From positions 1 through 64,000 of the forward strand of contig DPJH01000036.1 of assembly GCA_003543115.1 (NCBI GenBank): a stretch of DNA of 64,000 bases, in the 5' to 3' direction. Both the position numbers and the translations under genes were made by a program. The DNA comes from Candidatus Moraniibacteriota bacterium. GTDB lineage: Bacteria > Patescibacteriota > Minisyncoccia > Moranbacterales > UBA2206. Positions within the stretch are counted from its first letter, which is position 1; each line of letters starts with the position of its first letter. Positions 51,943 to 60,427 of the stretch are shown here, in pieces. Under the pieces are notes generated by a model, which did not search any database, was not told where the DNA came from, and was given only the letters and a program-made list of their open reading frames with translations.

Positions 51943-52299
51943 CTAATTGCAGCTTATACAGGTTTTTGCAGAGGGGTTAGCTTTCAATCTCTCAATATCA
52001 ATTTCTTGTTTGCATTTTTCGCAAACACCGAATGTTCCTTTTTCTATTTTTTCTAGCGCTGCAATAATATCTTGGAGCTTTTTTTCCAAAGTAATCTCTA
52101 CAGGAAGATTGTCTGTATATTCTTCTACTTCAGTCGCATTGTCTTCTCTATCGCTTCCGATATCGTCAAATGTTGTTTCATAGTCGCCTTTTTGCGTGTT
52201 AATGGGCTTAGCTATGCGTCTAAGATTTTCTTCGAGTTCTTTTTTTTCTTTCAAAAGAGAATTTTTTATATCAGAAAGAGTGTTTTTATCAATTGTCAT
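51943..52299 (-). CDS. DksA/TraR-family zinc-finger protein
   Basis: 118 residues. A coiled N-terminal half (LSDIKNSLLKEKKELEENLRRIA) is followed by VEEYTDNLPVEITLEKKLQDIIAALEKIEKGTFG and a C-terminal four-Cys zinc finger CEKCKQEIDIERLKANPSAKTCISC. DksA-type proteins bind RNA polymerase and tune transcription. A ribosome site AAGGA lies 13 bases before the ATG. lspA follows with no gap, so the two share a transcript. Confidence 0.9.
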   Translation of the reverse strand: MTIDKNTLSDIKNSLLKEKKELEENLRRIAKPINTQKGDYETTFDDIGSDREDNATEVEEYTDNLPVEITLEKKLQDIIAALEKIEKGTFGVCEKCKQEIDIERLKANPSAKTCISCN

Positions 52300-52456
52300 A
52301 ATATTATTTTCCTTAAAATTGTTAAAAGTTAATCGTAGCTTTATTTTAGCAAAAATATCGGCAGATGTCTATTGTTTGGGTTTGTAAGGATAAATCAAAA
52401 AACTAATCCATATTACAACATATCATATAAATAATTGCAGATAATGCAGCTTTAAA

Positions 52457-52864
52457 TTAGGAAAGGTAAATGTTGGGCAGATGCTTTATTTTGGCTCGCC
52501 GCGTTTCCCAATCAAGCCAAACAGAGATAGCATCAAATCTGTACGATTTATCTTCCCAATGCATTTTTCTAAGGTATACGGAGGCTATTTTCGCTAGTTT
52601 TTGTAATTTTTGATAATTAATATTCTCTTCAGGCATAGTCTTGCCATATCTGGCATAATCCCTGCTCTTTACTTCTACGAATATGATCTCGTTTTCTTTT
52701 GTGTCTCTGGCTATAATATCAATTTCTCCTATCCTTCGTCCGCAGTCATTCTTAAAATTCATTGCCAATATTTCAAAGCCTTTGCTTCGGAGAAAATTAG
52801 CCGCAACTTGCTCACCTGTTTTTCCTACGGATTGGGTATTTGGAATGATTTTCTCTTCGCTCAT
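52457..52864 (-). CDS. YraN-family (UPF0102) protein
   Basis: 135 residues. GEQVAANFLRSKGFEILAMNFK, RIGEIDIIARDTKENEIIFVEVKSR and FDAISVW are the YraN blocks; the E, D and ExK residues resemble a PD-(D/E)xK nuclease core. The function is not established. The start at 52864 is preferred because a TATAAT lies just before it and would give a near-leaderless mRNA; the ATG at 52879 overlaps that site. It is downstream of the putative ncRNA terminator. Confidence 0.85.
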   Translation of the reverse strand: MSEEKIIPNTQSVGKTGEQVAANFLRSKGFEILAMNFKNDCGRRIGEIDIIARDTKENEIIFVEVKSRDYARYGKTMPEENINYQKLQKLAKIASVYLRKMHWEDKSYRFDAISVWLDWETRRAKIKHLPNIYLS

Positions 52865-52904
52865 GACTATATTATACATAAAATTTCACTTTTGGAAACA
52901 AAAA

Positions 52905-53441
52905 AAACACCTCTATGGGTGATATAGAAACCTAGGGTGTTACAGAGGTATGTACCTAAATAATAAAATATTGGACAACATATAACACCCAAAGGTGTTC
53001 GTCAATGTGAACGCGTCGGACTTTTTGAGTCATTTGATTGGGTGAGAACCATTTAACCACTAAAAGGTCTAGCGTGTAATGTTATTACTTACACATTGAA
53101 AAGTTTAGTATTATTCTGACTTTACTTAATACTTTTTGACTCTCTTACCATTCTCTGGCACTTGGCCTTTGAATCGTCGGTAACTACTTGGAGAAGCATT
53201 TATCGAATTGCTGCTCGAAGTAGTTACCAACTTGTTTTAAAGAACATTTTTTATTTTTTGTTTTTATTTTAATAAAAATTTTTTTGTTTTTATTTTAGGG
53301 TCCTCCGGTCAGAAGTCGGAGGCGGCTTCAAGATGTTACTTGAAACACTTGAACAGTAGAGAGGTTTCAATCGCAAATAGGGGGAAATTGCGATTGAAGC
53401 TCCTCTACCGTTACTGGAATTTAATTTTCAAGGATCACTAT
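52905..53441 (-). ncRNA. Putative structured RNA of about 540 nt, unknown family
   Basis: The longest gene-free stretch of the window (52880-53692). Bounded by a consensus promoter (53448-53476) and a terminator (52906-52941). On the minus strand it has a long first hairpin near the 5' end (TTCAATCGCAA pairing with TTGCGATTGAA, extended by AGAGG/CCTCT). Next come a CCTCCG/CGGAGG hairpin, an AT-rich spacer, TGTTCTTTAAAACAA resembling the boxA of rRNA leaders, and a GGTAACTACTT/AAGTAGTTACC hairpin. Near the end is a GAACACC/GGGTGTT hairpin whose arms could also pair with the terminator. I found no RNase P, tmRNA, SRP or rRNA signature. No ORF of note is present. Confidence 0.55.
52906..52941 (-). 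terminator. Terminator of the putative ncRNA
   Basis: Minus strand: AACACC and CTAT pair with ATAG and GGTGTT, followed by eight T. Confidence 0.65.
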
Positions 53442-53447
53442 GAACTT

Positions 53448-53476
53448 ATTATAGCAAAAATAAGCGGCTAGGTCAA
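53448..53476 (-). promoter_or_regulatory. Consensus promoter of the putative ncRNA
   Basis: Minus strand: TTGACC, 17-base spacer, TATAAT. One of the best promoter matches in the window. Confidence 0.75.
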
Positions 53477-53637
53477 TCATTTGGATCATCATGGTTAAGA
53501 AAATGCAGCATTCATGGGATAAAAGATATTTATAGTTGGATGTATGCTATCGCAATGTTTTTTTGTTGAATAAATAATTAAAAACTCTTTTTTTAAAATG
53601 AAATTTAATTTTAGATAAAAGCGGGTTATTCAACAAG

Positions 53638-53646
53638 TTATCCACA
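53638..53646 (+). promoter_or_regulatory. Isolated DnaA box
   Basis: TTATCCACA, a perfect match to the consensus, far from the origin region and near the end of the hypothetical gene at 53693. A chance match or a minor DnaA site is possible. Confidence 0.4.
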
Positions 53647-53692
53647 GCTTATACTATTAATTCCAAATAAAAGGTATTGTCGGCAGTCTAAA

Positions 53693-54766
53693 TTATAGAT
53701 TTGCTTTGTCTAGGATGGATTCGATTGTGAATTTGGTTGTTGTTATAATAAGTTTATTTCCTTGAAACGCATAATCAATCGAAAGCTTTTGGGCGGAAAT
53801 CAAATTTTGATATCTGATAGTATGATTTTTGTATTGAGTGCTTTCAAATGGGGATGTGGGAATTGCAAAATCTGAATATGGCAGGATGGAAGCAAGCTCC
53901 TTATATAAAGAAGTTTCTTCTTGGGAAATTTGATTATTTGCCAACAGGGGATCTGTGGTATTTAAAACCAGACCCACTCCGAAATTTCCATTATCATCAA
54001 ACAAAAATAAGCTGAATTTTTTTTCTAGAGAAGATAATATCTCAGCAGAGAGGGTTATATCGGCCATCTTTGCAAAATCAGAAAATGATATAGGATTATT
54101 TTCTTTGTCTACTACTGTAAATTCTATCGGTGTTTTTAATTTGGCGGTAACAATGTTTTGAATTTTGGATTCTAATGTTTTTTTAAGCGATACCGGATCA
54201 ATACTGGCAATGTCTATGACAAGATAATTAGGGCTTTCTGCGCTTATTGTCAGAGCAGTATCCTTTTCTTCTAACGGATTTTCTTGAGCAATATTTAATG
54301 ATGGGCTGCTTTGAATTTTATTTTCTGGGGATTTTCTCGTAGTAATGAAATAATATGTTCCAATGCCAACAAAAATAATAATCAAGAAGCTCAATAAAAG
54401 CAGAATTTTTTTTGAACCGGACGACTCGGACATTTTAATATTAGAGTCGATCTTGGGTTGGATGATCTTATTTATTTGTGCATAATCTTGTTTTGATTTC
54501 GGCCTGCTTTCATCTGAAAGATTTGATTTTTCGGGGGGAGTAAGAAAAGGACTGCTTTTTTGCTTCTCGTTCAATTGCAATGATGGATTTTCAGGAGATG
54601 ATTTTTCCGGGTAAAGAGTTTTCTTCATTGAAGGATTTTCAATTTCTTGGATATCCTTTTCCATTGTATGAATAATGATATCTTCAATTTTGTAGTCTTT
54701 TTCCTGGCTTAAATTATTGTTATTTTCTTGGTTTTCATCAACAAATGTGCTTTGATTTCTAAACAT
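53693..54766 (-). CDS. Single-pass membrane protein, function unknown
   Basis: 357 residues. A long disordered N-terminus rich in Glu, Lys, Ser and Pro (1-118) precedes one membrane helix (ILLLLSFLIIIFVGIGTYYFI, about 121-142). The C-terminal domain of about 210 residues has mixed alpha/beta character (NYLVIDIASIDPVSLKKTLESKIQ; FSLFLFDDNGNFGVGLVLNT). No family is recognised. It lies about 90 bases downstream of pnp. Confidence 0.6.
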   Translation of the reverse strand: MFRNQSTFVDENQENNNNLSQEKDYKIEDIIIHTMEKDIQEIENPSMKKTLYPEKSSPENPSLQLNEKQKSSPFLTPPEKSNLSDESRPKSKQDYAQINKIIQPKIDSNIKMSESSGSKKILLLLSFLIIIFVGIGTYYFITTRKSPENKIQSSPSLNIAQENPLEEKDTALTISAESPNYLVIDIASIDPVSLKKTLESKIQNIVTAKLKTPIEFTVVDKENNPISFSDFAKMADITLSAEILSSLEKKFSLFLFDDNGNFGVGLVLNTTDPLLANNQISQEETSLYKELASILPYSDFAIPTSPFESTQYKNHTIRYQNLISAQKLSIDYAFQGNKLIITTTKFTIESILDKANL

Positions 54767-54859
54767 TTATTTATATTTTAATTTTTTTCATCGATTGTTT
54801 ATATAAAAAATAGAGACAATCTTAATTGTCTCTATTTTACAATAAAATATTCTTTTTGG

Positions 54860-56968
54860 CTACTGGGTTTTTTTGGCAACGGCTTTCATAGAAAGATTTA
54901 TTCTTCCTTGAGCGTCAATTTCGCGAACCTTTACAGGAACAATATCTCCAACACTCACCATATCTTCAACTTTTTCCACTCTTTTTTCTGACAGTTCTGA
55001 AATATGAATAAGTCCTTCTTGTCCTGGCAATATTTCAGCAAAAGCTCCGAAAGTCATGATCTTAGTTATCTTGGCATTGAATATTTCTCCCGCTTTTACT
55101 TCATGGGTAAGATTGTCAATCCATTCCTGTGCTTTCTTAGCAGCCAGGGCATCAGGAGACGTGATGAAGATTGACCCATCATCTTCAATGTCTATCTGGA
55201 CTCCGGTTTCATCGATAATAGCGTTGATGATTTTCCCGCCAGTTCCGATGACATTTCTAATTTTATCCGGATTAATATGCATAATGACAATTCTTGGCGC
55301 GTATTGGCTCATTTCAGTTCTTGGTGATGGAATTGTTGTTATAATCTTTTCCATTATTTCTAGCCGGTTGATTTTGGATTGTTCCAATACGGCTTTCAGC
55401 ATTTCTAGCGTCACTCCTTGTACTTTTACATCCATTTGCAAGGCGGTGATTCCAATTGTTGTTCCGGCAGCTTTGAAATCCATATCGCCATAATGATCTT
55501 CCAATCCTTGTATATCAGTCAAAACCTTAAAATTCCCTTCTTTACCAACGATTATTCCCATAGCAATTCCAGAAACTGGCCGTATAATAGGAACTCCGGC
55601 ATCCATAAGTGAAAGTGTTGACCCGCAAGTTGAAGCCATAGAAGAGGATCCGTTCGACTCAAGAACTTCTGAAACTAAAAGAATTGTATATGGAAAAACC
55701 TCTTTAGCTGGCAAGACTGGGATTAGCGCTTTTTCAGCGAGCGCTCCATGACCCACTTCTCTTCGTCCCGGTCCTCTCATCGGCCTCACTTCGCCAACAG
55801 AATAGGGAGGAAAATTATAGTGATGAATATATCTTTTTTTCATATCTACTTCCATGGTATCTATGATTTGTTCATCTCCAGGCGAACCTAGGGTGGTTAC
55901 TGTCAGAGCTTGAGTTTCTCCGCGGGTGAAAAGTCCGGTGCCATGAGTCCTTGGCAGGATTCCAACTTGGCAGTCGATGCGGCGAATTTGATCCAGCTTC
56001 CTTCCGTCTGGTCTTTGCTCTTTGTCTAAAATATTGATATGCACGATTTCATCAGAAACCTCTTCAAAAACTTGCTTGGCTATTTCTTTTAATTTATCGA
56101 TATCTTGCGTAAAGTTAGTTGAAATATATTCACCAACTTTTTCTTCGATAGCCTTAGTTTTTTCTTCAATAACGGCTTTACTAGGATCATAGAGAGCTGA
56201 TTCCAGCCCCTCGGAAATTAAAATTTCTTTGACTTTCGCTTCAAATTCTGGAGTTCCTTGTAAAAGCACAGGCTCTGATTTTGTTTTTCCAATCTCTGAG
56301 GCAATATCTTCAATGAAATTAGCGATCTTTGTGATGGCTTCTTGCCCAAAGGCAAAAGCTTTTATGATAGTTTCTTCAGGAACTTCTTTGGCGCCAGCTT
56401 CTAGCATATTGATTTTATCTTTTGTGCCAGAAATTACTAAATCCAACTTGCTTTCAGTCAGTTCTCCATTAACGGGATTAAGAATAAATTCCCCATCGAC
56501 TTCGCCTACGCGTACTGCTGCTACTGGTCCATTCCAAGGAATGTTAGAAATAGCTAAAGCTGTTGAGGCTGCAATAACGGAAACTGTATCCGGGTCATTT
56601 TCTCCATCAATGGAAAGTACAGTTACAATTACTTGCACTTCATTTCTCATTCTTGAATTGAAAAGCGGTCGAATAGTTCTATCAACTACTCTTCCGGTGA
56701 GAACAGCCTCGTCAGATGGACGGCCTTCTCGTTTAATGAATCTTGAGCCTTTAATTTTTCCAGCGGCATAATATCTTTCTTCAAAATCAACCATTAATGG
56801 AAAATATCCACTAATACGTGAAGCTCCCTTGCTCATGACAGCTGTCGCTAAAACCACCGTATCTCCATAACGTACGGTTACGGACCCATTGGCTTGTTTG
56901 GCTAGAAGCCCTGTTTCGATTTCAAGCATTCTCCCTCCAATTTGAAGGGACCATTTTTTTTGTTCCAT
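54860..56968 (-). CDS. pnp: Polyribonucleotide nucleotidyltransferase (PNPase)
   Basis: 702 residues, full length. PNPase degrades RNA from the 3' end using phosphate. The two RNase PH domains are visible (GRMLEIETGLLAKQANGSVTVRYGDT; RTHGTGLFTRGETQALTVTTLG), with SDEAVLTGRVVDRTIRPLF. A KH domain follows (IGTGGKIINAIIDETGVQIDIEDDG), then an S1 domain (VKAGEIFNAKITKIMTFGAFAEILPGQEGLIHISEL). The 5' spacer contains a GTATTTCA/TGAAAATAC hairpin (about 57084-57110), a possible site for self-regulation as known for pnp leaders. Confidence 0.97.
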   Translation of the reverse strand: MEQKKWSLQIGGRMLEIETGLLAKQANGSVTVRYGDTVVLATAVMSKGASRISGYFPLMVDFEERYYAAGKIKGSRFIKREGRPSDEAVLTGRVVDRTIRPLFNSRMRNEVQVIVTVLSIDGENDPDTVSVIAASTALAISNIPWNGPVAAVRVGEVDGEFILNPVNGELTESKLDLVISGTKDKINMLEAGAKEVPEETIIKAFAFGQEAITKIANFIEDIASEIGKTKSEPVLLQGTPEFEAKVKEILISEGLESALYDPSKAVIEEKTKAIEEKVGEYISTNFTQDIDKLKEIAKQVFEEVSDEIVHINILDKEQRPDGRKLDQIRRIDCQVGILPRTHGTGLFTRGETQALTVTTLGSPGDEQIIDTMEVDMKKRYIHHYNFPPYSVGEVRPMRGPGRREVGHGALAEKALIPVLPAKEVFPYTILLVSEVLESNGSSSMASTCGSTLSLMDAGVPIIRPVSGIAMGIIVGKEGNFKVLTDIQGLEDHYGDMDFKAAGTTIGITALQMDVKVQGVTLEMLKAVLEQSKINRLEIMEKIITTIPSPRTEMSQYAPRIVIMHINPDKIRNVIGTGGKIINAIIDETGVQIDIEDDGSIFITSPDALAAKKAQEWIDNLTHEVKAGEIFNAKITKIMTFGAFAEILPGQEGLIHISELSEKRVEKVEDMVSVGDIVPVKVREIDAQGRINLSMKAVAKKTQ

Positions 56969-57152
56969 AGAACATTAGCCTTGAACTAACGACGTTATAA
57001 ACACGATATTAATTTCAACGTATTGAACTTAATATTGTGCCTGTTACGCGTTAAACCAAGGTGTGTTAAGTTGTTAAATCGCAGTATTTTCAAGCATTAG
57101 CATGAAATACCACATTTAAAGATTAGCTTATTTTTTTTGCTTTGTCAAAGCA

Positions 57153-57174
57153 AAAAGCCATTAAATGGCTTTTT
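57153..57174 (-). terminator. Rho-independent terminator after the NYN gene
   Basis: AAAAGCC and GGCTTTT pair around ATTAAAT, with a T-run on both strands. It lies just past the stop at 57185. Confidence 0.6.
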
Positions 57175-57184
57175 ATCCGGGTTA

Positions 57185-57682
57185 TTATATGAGAAATTTT
57201 TTCTTATTTTCACTTATATTAGTAAATTCATCTACTTCTTCTACGAGTTTGGCGCTGGTGGATTCAAGAAAGGCCATAATTTCTACACGACATCCGGTGG
57301 TGCTTTGAATATACTTTACAAGCGGTATGTAATCTCCATCTCCAGACATAAGTATGAGAACATCCAGGCTCTTGGACATTTTGATGGCGTCTACTGCGAT
57401 TCCTACATCCCAATCGCCTTTTTTGGCTCCTCCTGGAAAAATTTGCAAATCTTTGGTCTTAACTTCAAATCCTTGTTTTTCCAAGGCTTCAAAGAATTTT
57501 TCTTCTTGTCCCTCAAGAGTTTTAATTCCATAGGCAATGGCTCGTATAAGCTTTCTGTCTCCCACTCCATCTTTAAGCAGAGCTCCAAAATTAGCCTTTT
57601 TCTTATGTAGAACCTTAGCTGAATAGTAGAGATTTTGAATATCTACTAAAACCCCTACTCGTTGTTCTTTGAATATAGACAT
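57185..57682 (-). CDS. NYN-domain (LabA/DUF88-type) nuclease-like protein
   Basis: 165 residues. The PIN-like NYN fold is shown by VGVLVDIQNLYYSAK (first Asp), KKGDWDVGIAVDAIKM (second and third acidic residues), and VLILMSGDGDYIPLVKYIQ (fourth). These acidic residues form the metal site of NYN ribonucleases. Its position between rpsO and pnp hints at an RNA-processing role. This is inference. Confidence 0.85.
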   Translation of the reverse strand: MSIFKEQRVGVLVDIQNLYYSAKVLHKKKANFGALLKDGVGDRKLIRAIAYGIKTLEGQEEKFFEALEKQGFEVKTKDLQIFPGGAKKGDWDVGIAVDAIKMSKSLDVLILMSGDGDYIPLVKYIQSTTGCRVEIMAFLESTSAKLVEEVDEFTNISENKKKFLI

Positions 57683-57710
57683 GGTTTGAAATATTAATCA
57701 GTTAATAAAC

Positions 57711-57735
57711 AAAAGCAGGCTTCCACCCGCTTTTA
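57711..57735 (-). terminator. Terminator after rpsO
   Basis: Minus strand: AAAAGC and GG pair with CC and GCTTTT with small bulges, ending in T. Confidence 0.55.
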
Positions 57736-57743
57736 TATTTAAG

Positions 57744-58013
57744 TTATCCTTTGATTTCAAGCTTTTTTACTATTGTCTTGTAAGTTTTTTCGTTAGTTTT
57801 CTGCAAATAAAGCATTAGCCTTTTTCTTTTTGATATCATCTTCAGAAGTCCTCTTCTGGAATGGAAGTCCTTAGCATTTTTCTTGAGATGAGAAGTGAGT
57901 TTTTTAATTTTTTCTGTAAAAAGAGCAATTTGATATTCTGGAGAACCAGTATCTTTTTCATGTCTTTTTACATCTTCTGTGACTTGGCCTTTTTGCTTGT
58001 GGGTAAGCGCCAT
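57744..58013 (-). CDS. rpsO: 30S ribosomal protein S15
   Basis: 89 residues. HEKDTGSPEYQIALFTEKIKKLTSHLKKNAKDFHSRRGLLKMISKRKRLMLYLQK is the S15 signature. S15 binds 16S rRNA and helps form the central domain. rpsO followed by pnp is a common bacterial order; here a NYN gene lies between them. Confidence 0.97.
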   Translation of the reverse strand: MALTHKQKGQVTEDVKRHEKDTGSPEYQIALFTEKIKKLTSHLKKNAKDFHSRRGLLKMISKRKRLMLYLQKTNEKTYKTIVKKLEIKG

Positions 58014-58049
58014 ATTTTTTTCGGCTAAACATCAGTTAGGTCTTGCTTT

Positions 58050-58079
58050 TTATCACAATCCGCAGACCCTATTGGTCAA
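58050..58079 (-). promoter_or_regulatory. Possible rpsO promoter
   Basis: Minus strand: TTGACC, 18-base spacer, TGATAA. Confidence 0.4.
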
Positions 58080-58202
58080 CCAATGTTTGCTAATAAATTA
58101 TTACTTTTCAATTTTAGCATAATAAATACATATTGTCCAGTTTTAACGGTCAAAACATGAAGTTTATGCTACAATTAAAAAATAATCATAAAAAATGTAA
58201 AA

Positions 58203-60365
58203 ATGTTTGATATATTGGAAAAATTAAACTTGGCTCAAAGAGAAGCTGTTGAAAAAACGGAAGGTCCAGTTTTAGTGATTGCCGGAGCGGGTTCAGGAAA
58301 AACAAAAGCTCTTACTCATCGGGTGGCATACTTGATTCGCGAAAAAAAAGTTTCTCCGGGAAACATTTTAGCCGTAACCTTCACAAACAAAGCTGCTCAA
58401 GAAATGAAAGAGAGGATTCTTGATCTTCTGGGGGGAAACAAGAACAGTCTTCCATTAATTGGAACTTTTCATTCGATTTGTGTAAGGATTTTGAGGACAG
58501 AAATTGAAAAAATAGGATATAAAAAGACTTTTAATATTTTTGATACCCAAGATCAGGAATCTTTGATGAAGAAAACTATGCGGGAACTGGAAATCGACAT
58601 GGATCAATTTAAGCCCAAAACAATATTGGGGACGATTTCTAGAGCAAAAAACGAACTTAAGGATGCTAATGATTTCTTTCTTCAAATTGACGGTTACTAT
58701 GAAGAAATGGTGGCTAAAATATATATCGCTTATCAGAAAAAATTGAAGGAGCAGGATGCTTTGGATTTCGATGATATTATAATGCTGACAGTAAAAATAC
58801 TTAATAGTGTCCCGCAAACATTGCAAAAATATCAAAACCTATTTCGCTATATTATGGTAGACGAATATCAGGACACAAACCATGCCCAATATACCTTGGT
58901 GCGAATGTTGGCTCAAAAATGGGGAAATATTTGTGTCGTAGGGGACGATTGGCAGGGCATTTATTCTTGGAGAGGTGCTAATATCCAAAACATTTTAGAT
59001 TTTGAAAAAGATTACCCTGAAGCTAAAGTAATTAAATTAGAGCAAAATTATCGCTCTACACAAAACATATTGGATGCAGCTTATGGAGTTATTTCTCAAA
59101 ATATAAATCGAAAAGATAAGAAAATATGGACTGAAAACAAAGGAGGACACTTGGTGAGTATATACGAAGCTTCTAATGAAAGAGACGAGGCTGAATTTTT
59201 GATCTCTGAAATTATTAAGCACAAGGAAAGAAATCAATCCAGCTTAAATGATTTTGTGGTTCTTTATCGAACCAATGCCCAATCCCGCATAGTTGAAGAG
59301 GCTATGCTTAGGAATTCTTTGCCGTATCGCATTATTGGCGGATTAAAATTCTATCAAAGAAAAGAGGTGAAAGATATTATTGCATATCTGCGCTTGATTC
59401 AAAATTTTAATGATGAAATATCTTTGGACAGGATTATTAATGAGCCAAAAAGGAATATTGGAGAAGTGACTTTGAAAAAAATAATTTTACTGGCCAAAGA
59501 AAACAACATAACCCCGATTGAAGTAGGTTCTCAAATAAAAGAACTTAATTTGCAAATTGAAAAAAAATCTAAAATCCAAAATTCAAAAATCGATGCGATT
59601 GTAAATTTTTGCGATTTTATCGTTAAGGCTAAAGAAAAAAGCAGCAAGGTGACGGTGGCAAAATTAATTGAATTTACTTTTTCTGCAAGTGGCTATGAAA
59701 AATCATTGCTCGATGGTACGGACGAGGGTCAAGCCCGTTATGAAAATGTGCGTGAATTGCAAACGGTAGCAAAAAAATATGATGATTATGAAAATGCAGA
59801 GGGCTTGAGTTTGTTTTTGGAAGAAGTGGCCTTAATTGCGGATACGGATAATATTGATCAATCCACTGAGTCAGTGCATTTGATGACTCTGCATAGTGCC
59901 AAGGGATTGGAATTTAAAACAGTTTTCATTATCGGCTTGGAAGAGGGGATTTTTCCTCATTCTAGAAGCGTTATGGATGATCGTGAAATGGAGGAAGAGA
60001 GAAGATTGATGTATGTGGGCATTACCAGGGCCAAAGAAAAGGTATATTTGCTCTATACTCGAGAGCGAAATATTTTCGGATCTTTGCAGATAAATTCACC
60101 TTCACGGTTTATTGATGATATTCCTGTTCATTTAATGGATGATGCCCCTAAAGAGAAAAAAAATCTTCTTTTTCAAAAAGAAAAAGGGGCTTTCCAAGAA
60201 AAGAAACTTCCTAAATCTGATTATGTTGATGGAGACAGAGTGGATCATCCTGTTTTTGGGACAGGTCTTATTATTTCTTCTCAGGGAGATATTTTGACTA
60301 TAGCCTTTTCCAAGGCGGGCCTTAAAAAACTTTCCGCTTCTATAGCACCGCTTAGAAAAATATGA
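58203..60365 (+). CDS. pcrA: UvrD/PcrA-type superfamily 1 DNA helicase
   Basis: 720 residues, full length. It unwinds DNA 3' to 5' in repair and replication restart. Motifs in order: LNLAQREAV (Q motif), VIAGAGSGKTKALTHRV (Walker A), AVTFTNKAAQEMKERI, LIGTFHSICVRILR, VDEYQDTNHAQY (Walker B), GDDWQGIYSWRGA, KLEQNYRST, MTLHSAKGLEFKTVFIIGLEEG and EERRLMYVGITRAKE. The C-terminal RVDHPVFGTGLIIS is the short Tudor-like end of PcrA/UvrD. The stop codon is TGA, which argues against recoding in this organism. Confidence 0.95.
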   Translation: MFDILEKLNLAQREAVEKTEGPVLVIAGAGSGKTKALTHRVAYLIREKKVSPGNILAVTFTNKAAQEMKERILDLLGGNKNSLPLIGTFHSICVRILRTEIEKIGYKKTFNIFDTQDQESLMKKTMRELEIDMDQFKPKTILGTISRAKNELKDANDFFLQIDGYYEEMVAKIYIAYQKKLKEQDALDFDDIIMLTVKILNSVPQTLQKYQNLFRYIMVDEYQDTNHAQYTLVRMLAQKWGNICVVGDDWQGIYSWRGANIQNILDFEKDYPEAKVIKLEQNYRSTQNILDAAYGVISQNINRKDKKIWTENKGGHLVSIYEASNERDEAEFLISEIIKHKERNQSSLNDFVVLYRTNAQSRIVEEAMLRNSLPYRIIGGLKFYQRKEVKDIIAYLRLIQNFNDEISLDRIINEPKRNIGEVTLKKIILLAKENNITPIEVGSQIKELNLQIEKKSKIQNSKIDAIVNFCDFIVKAKEKSSKVTVAKLIEFTFSASGYEKSLLDGTDEGQARYENVRELQTVAKKYDDYENAEGLSLFLEEVALIADTDNIDQSTESVHLMTLHSAKGLEFKTVFIIGLEEGIFPHSRSVMDDREMEEERRLMYVGITRAKEKVYLLYTRERNIFGSLQINSPSRFIDDIPVHLMDDAPKEKKNLLFQKEKGAFQEKKLPKSDYVDGDRVDHPVFGTGLIISSQGDILTIAFSKAGLKKLSASIAPLRKI

Positions 60366-60369
60366 TCTA

Positions 60370-60420
60370 TTTCTGCATAATAAAAAATCTGCTTAAAGCA
60401 GATTTTTTATTATGCAGAAA
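60370..60420. terminator. 51-bp perfect palindrome, bidirectional terminator
   Basis: Two 25-base arms with one central base are exact complements; the inner part reads AAAAAATCTGCT/AGCAGATTTTTT. It lies between the convergent helicase and LysM-CHAP genes, with T-runs on both strands. Confidence 0.85.
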
Positions 60421-60427
60421 TCCGTTT

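Noticed and set aside
52880..53692. RNase P RNA, tmRNA, SRP RNA or 5S rRNA in the long gene-free stretch
   Set aside because: I looked for GAGGAAAGTC/ACAGAA (RNase P), tmRNA ends and tag codons, the GGAAGGGAGCAGCC loop (SRP) and CCGAACTCAGAAG (5S); none was found on either strand.
60363..60365. Recoding of TGA to glycine as in Gracilibacteria or Absconditabacteria
   Set aside because: TGA ends clear genes here (for example the helicase at 60365 and the ligase at 14979) at the expected protein length.
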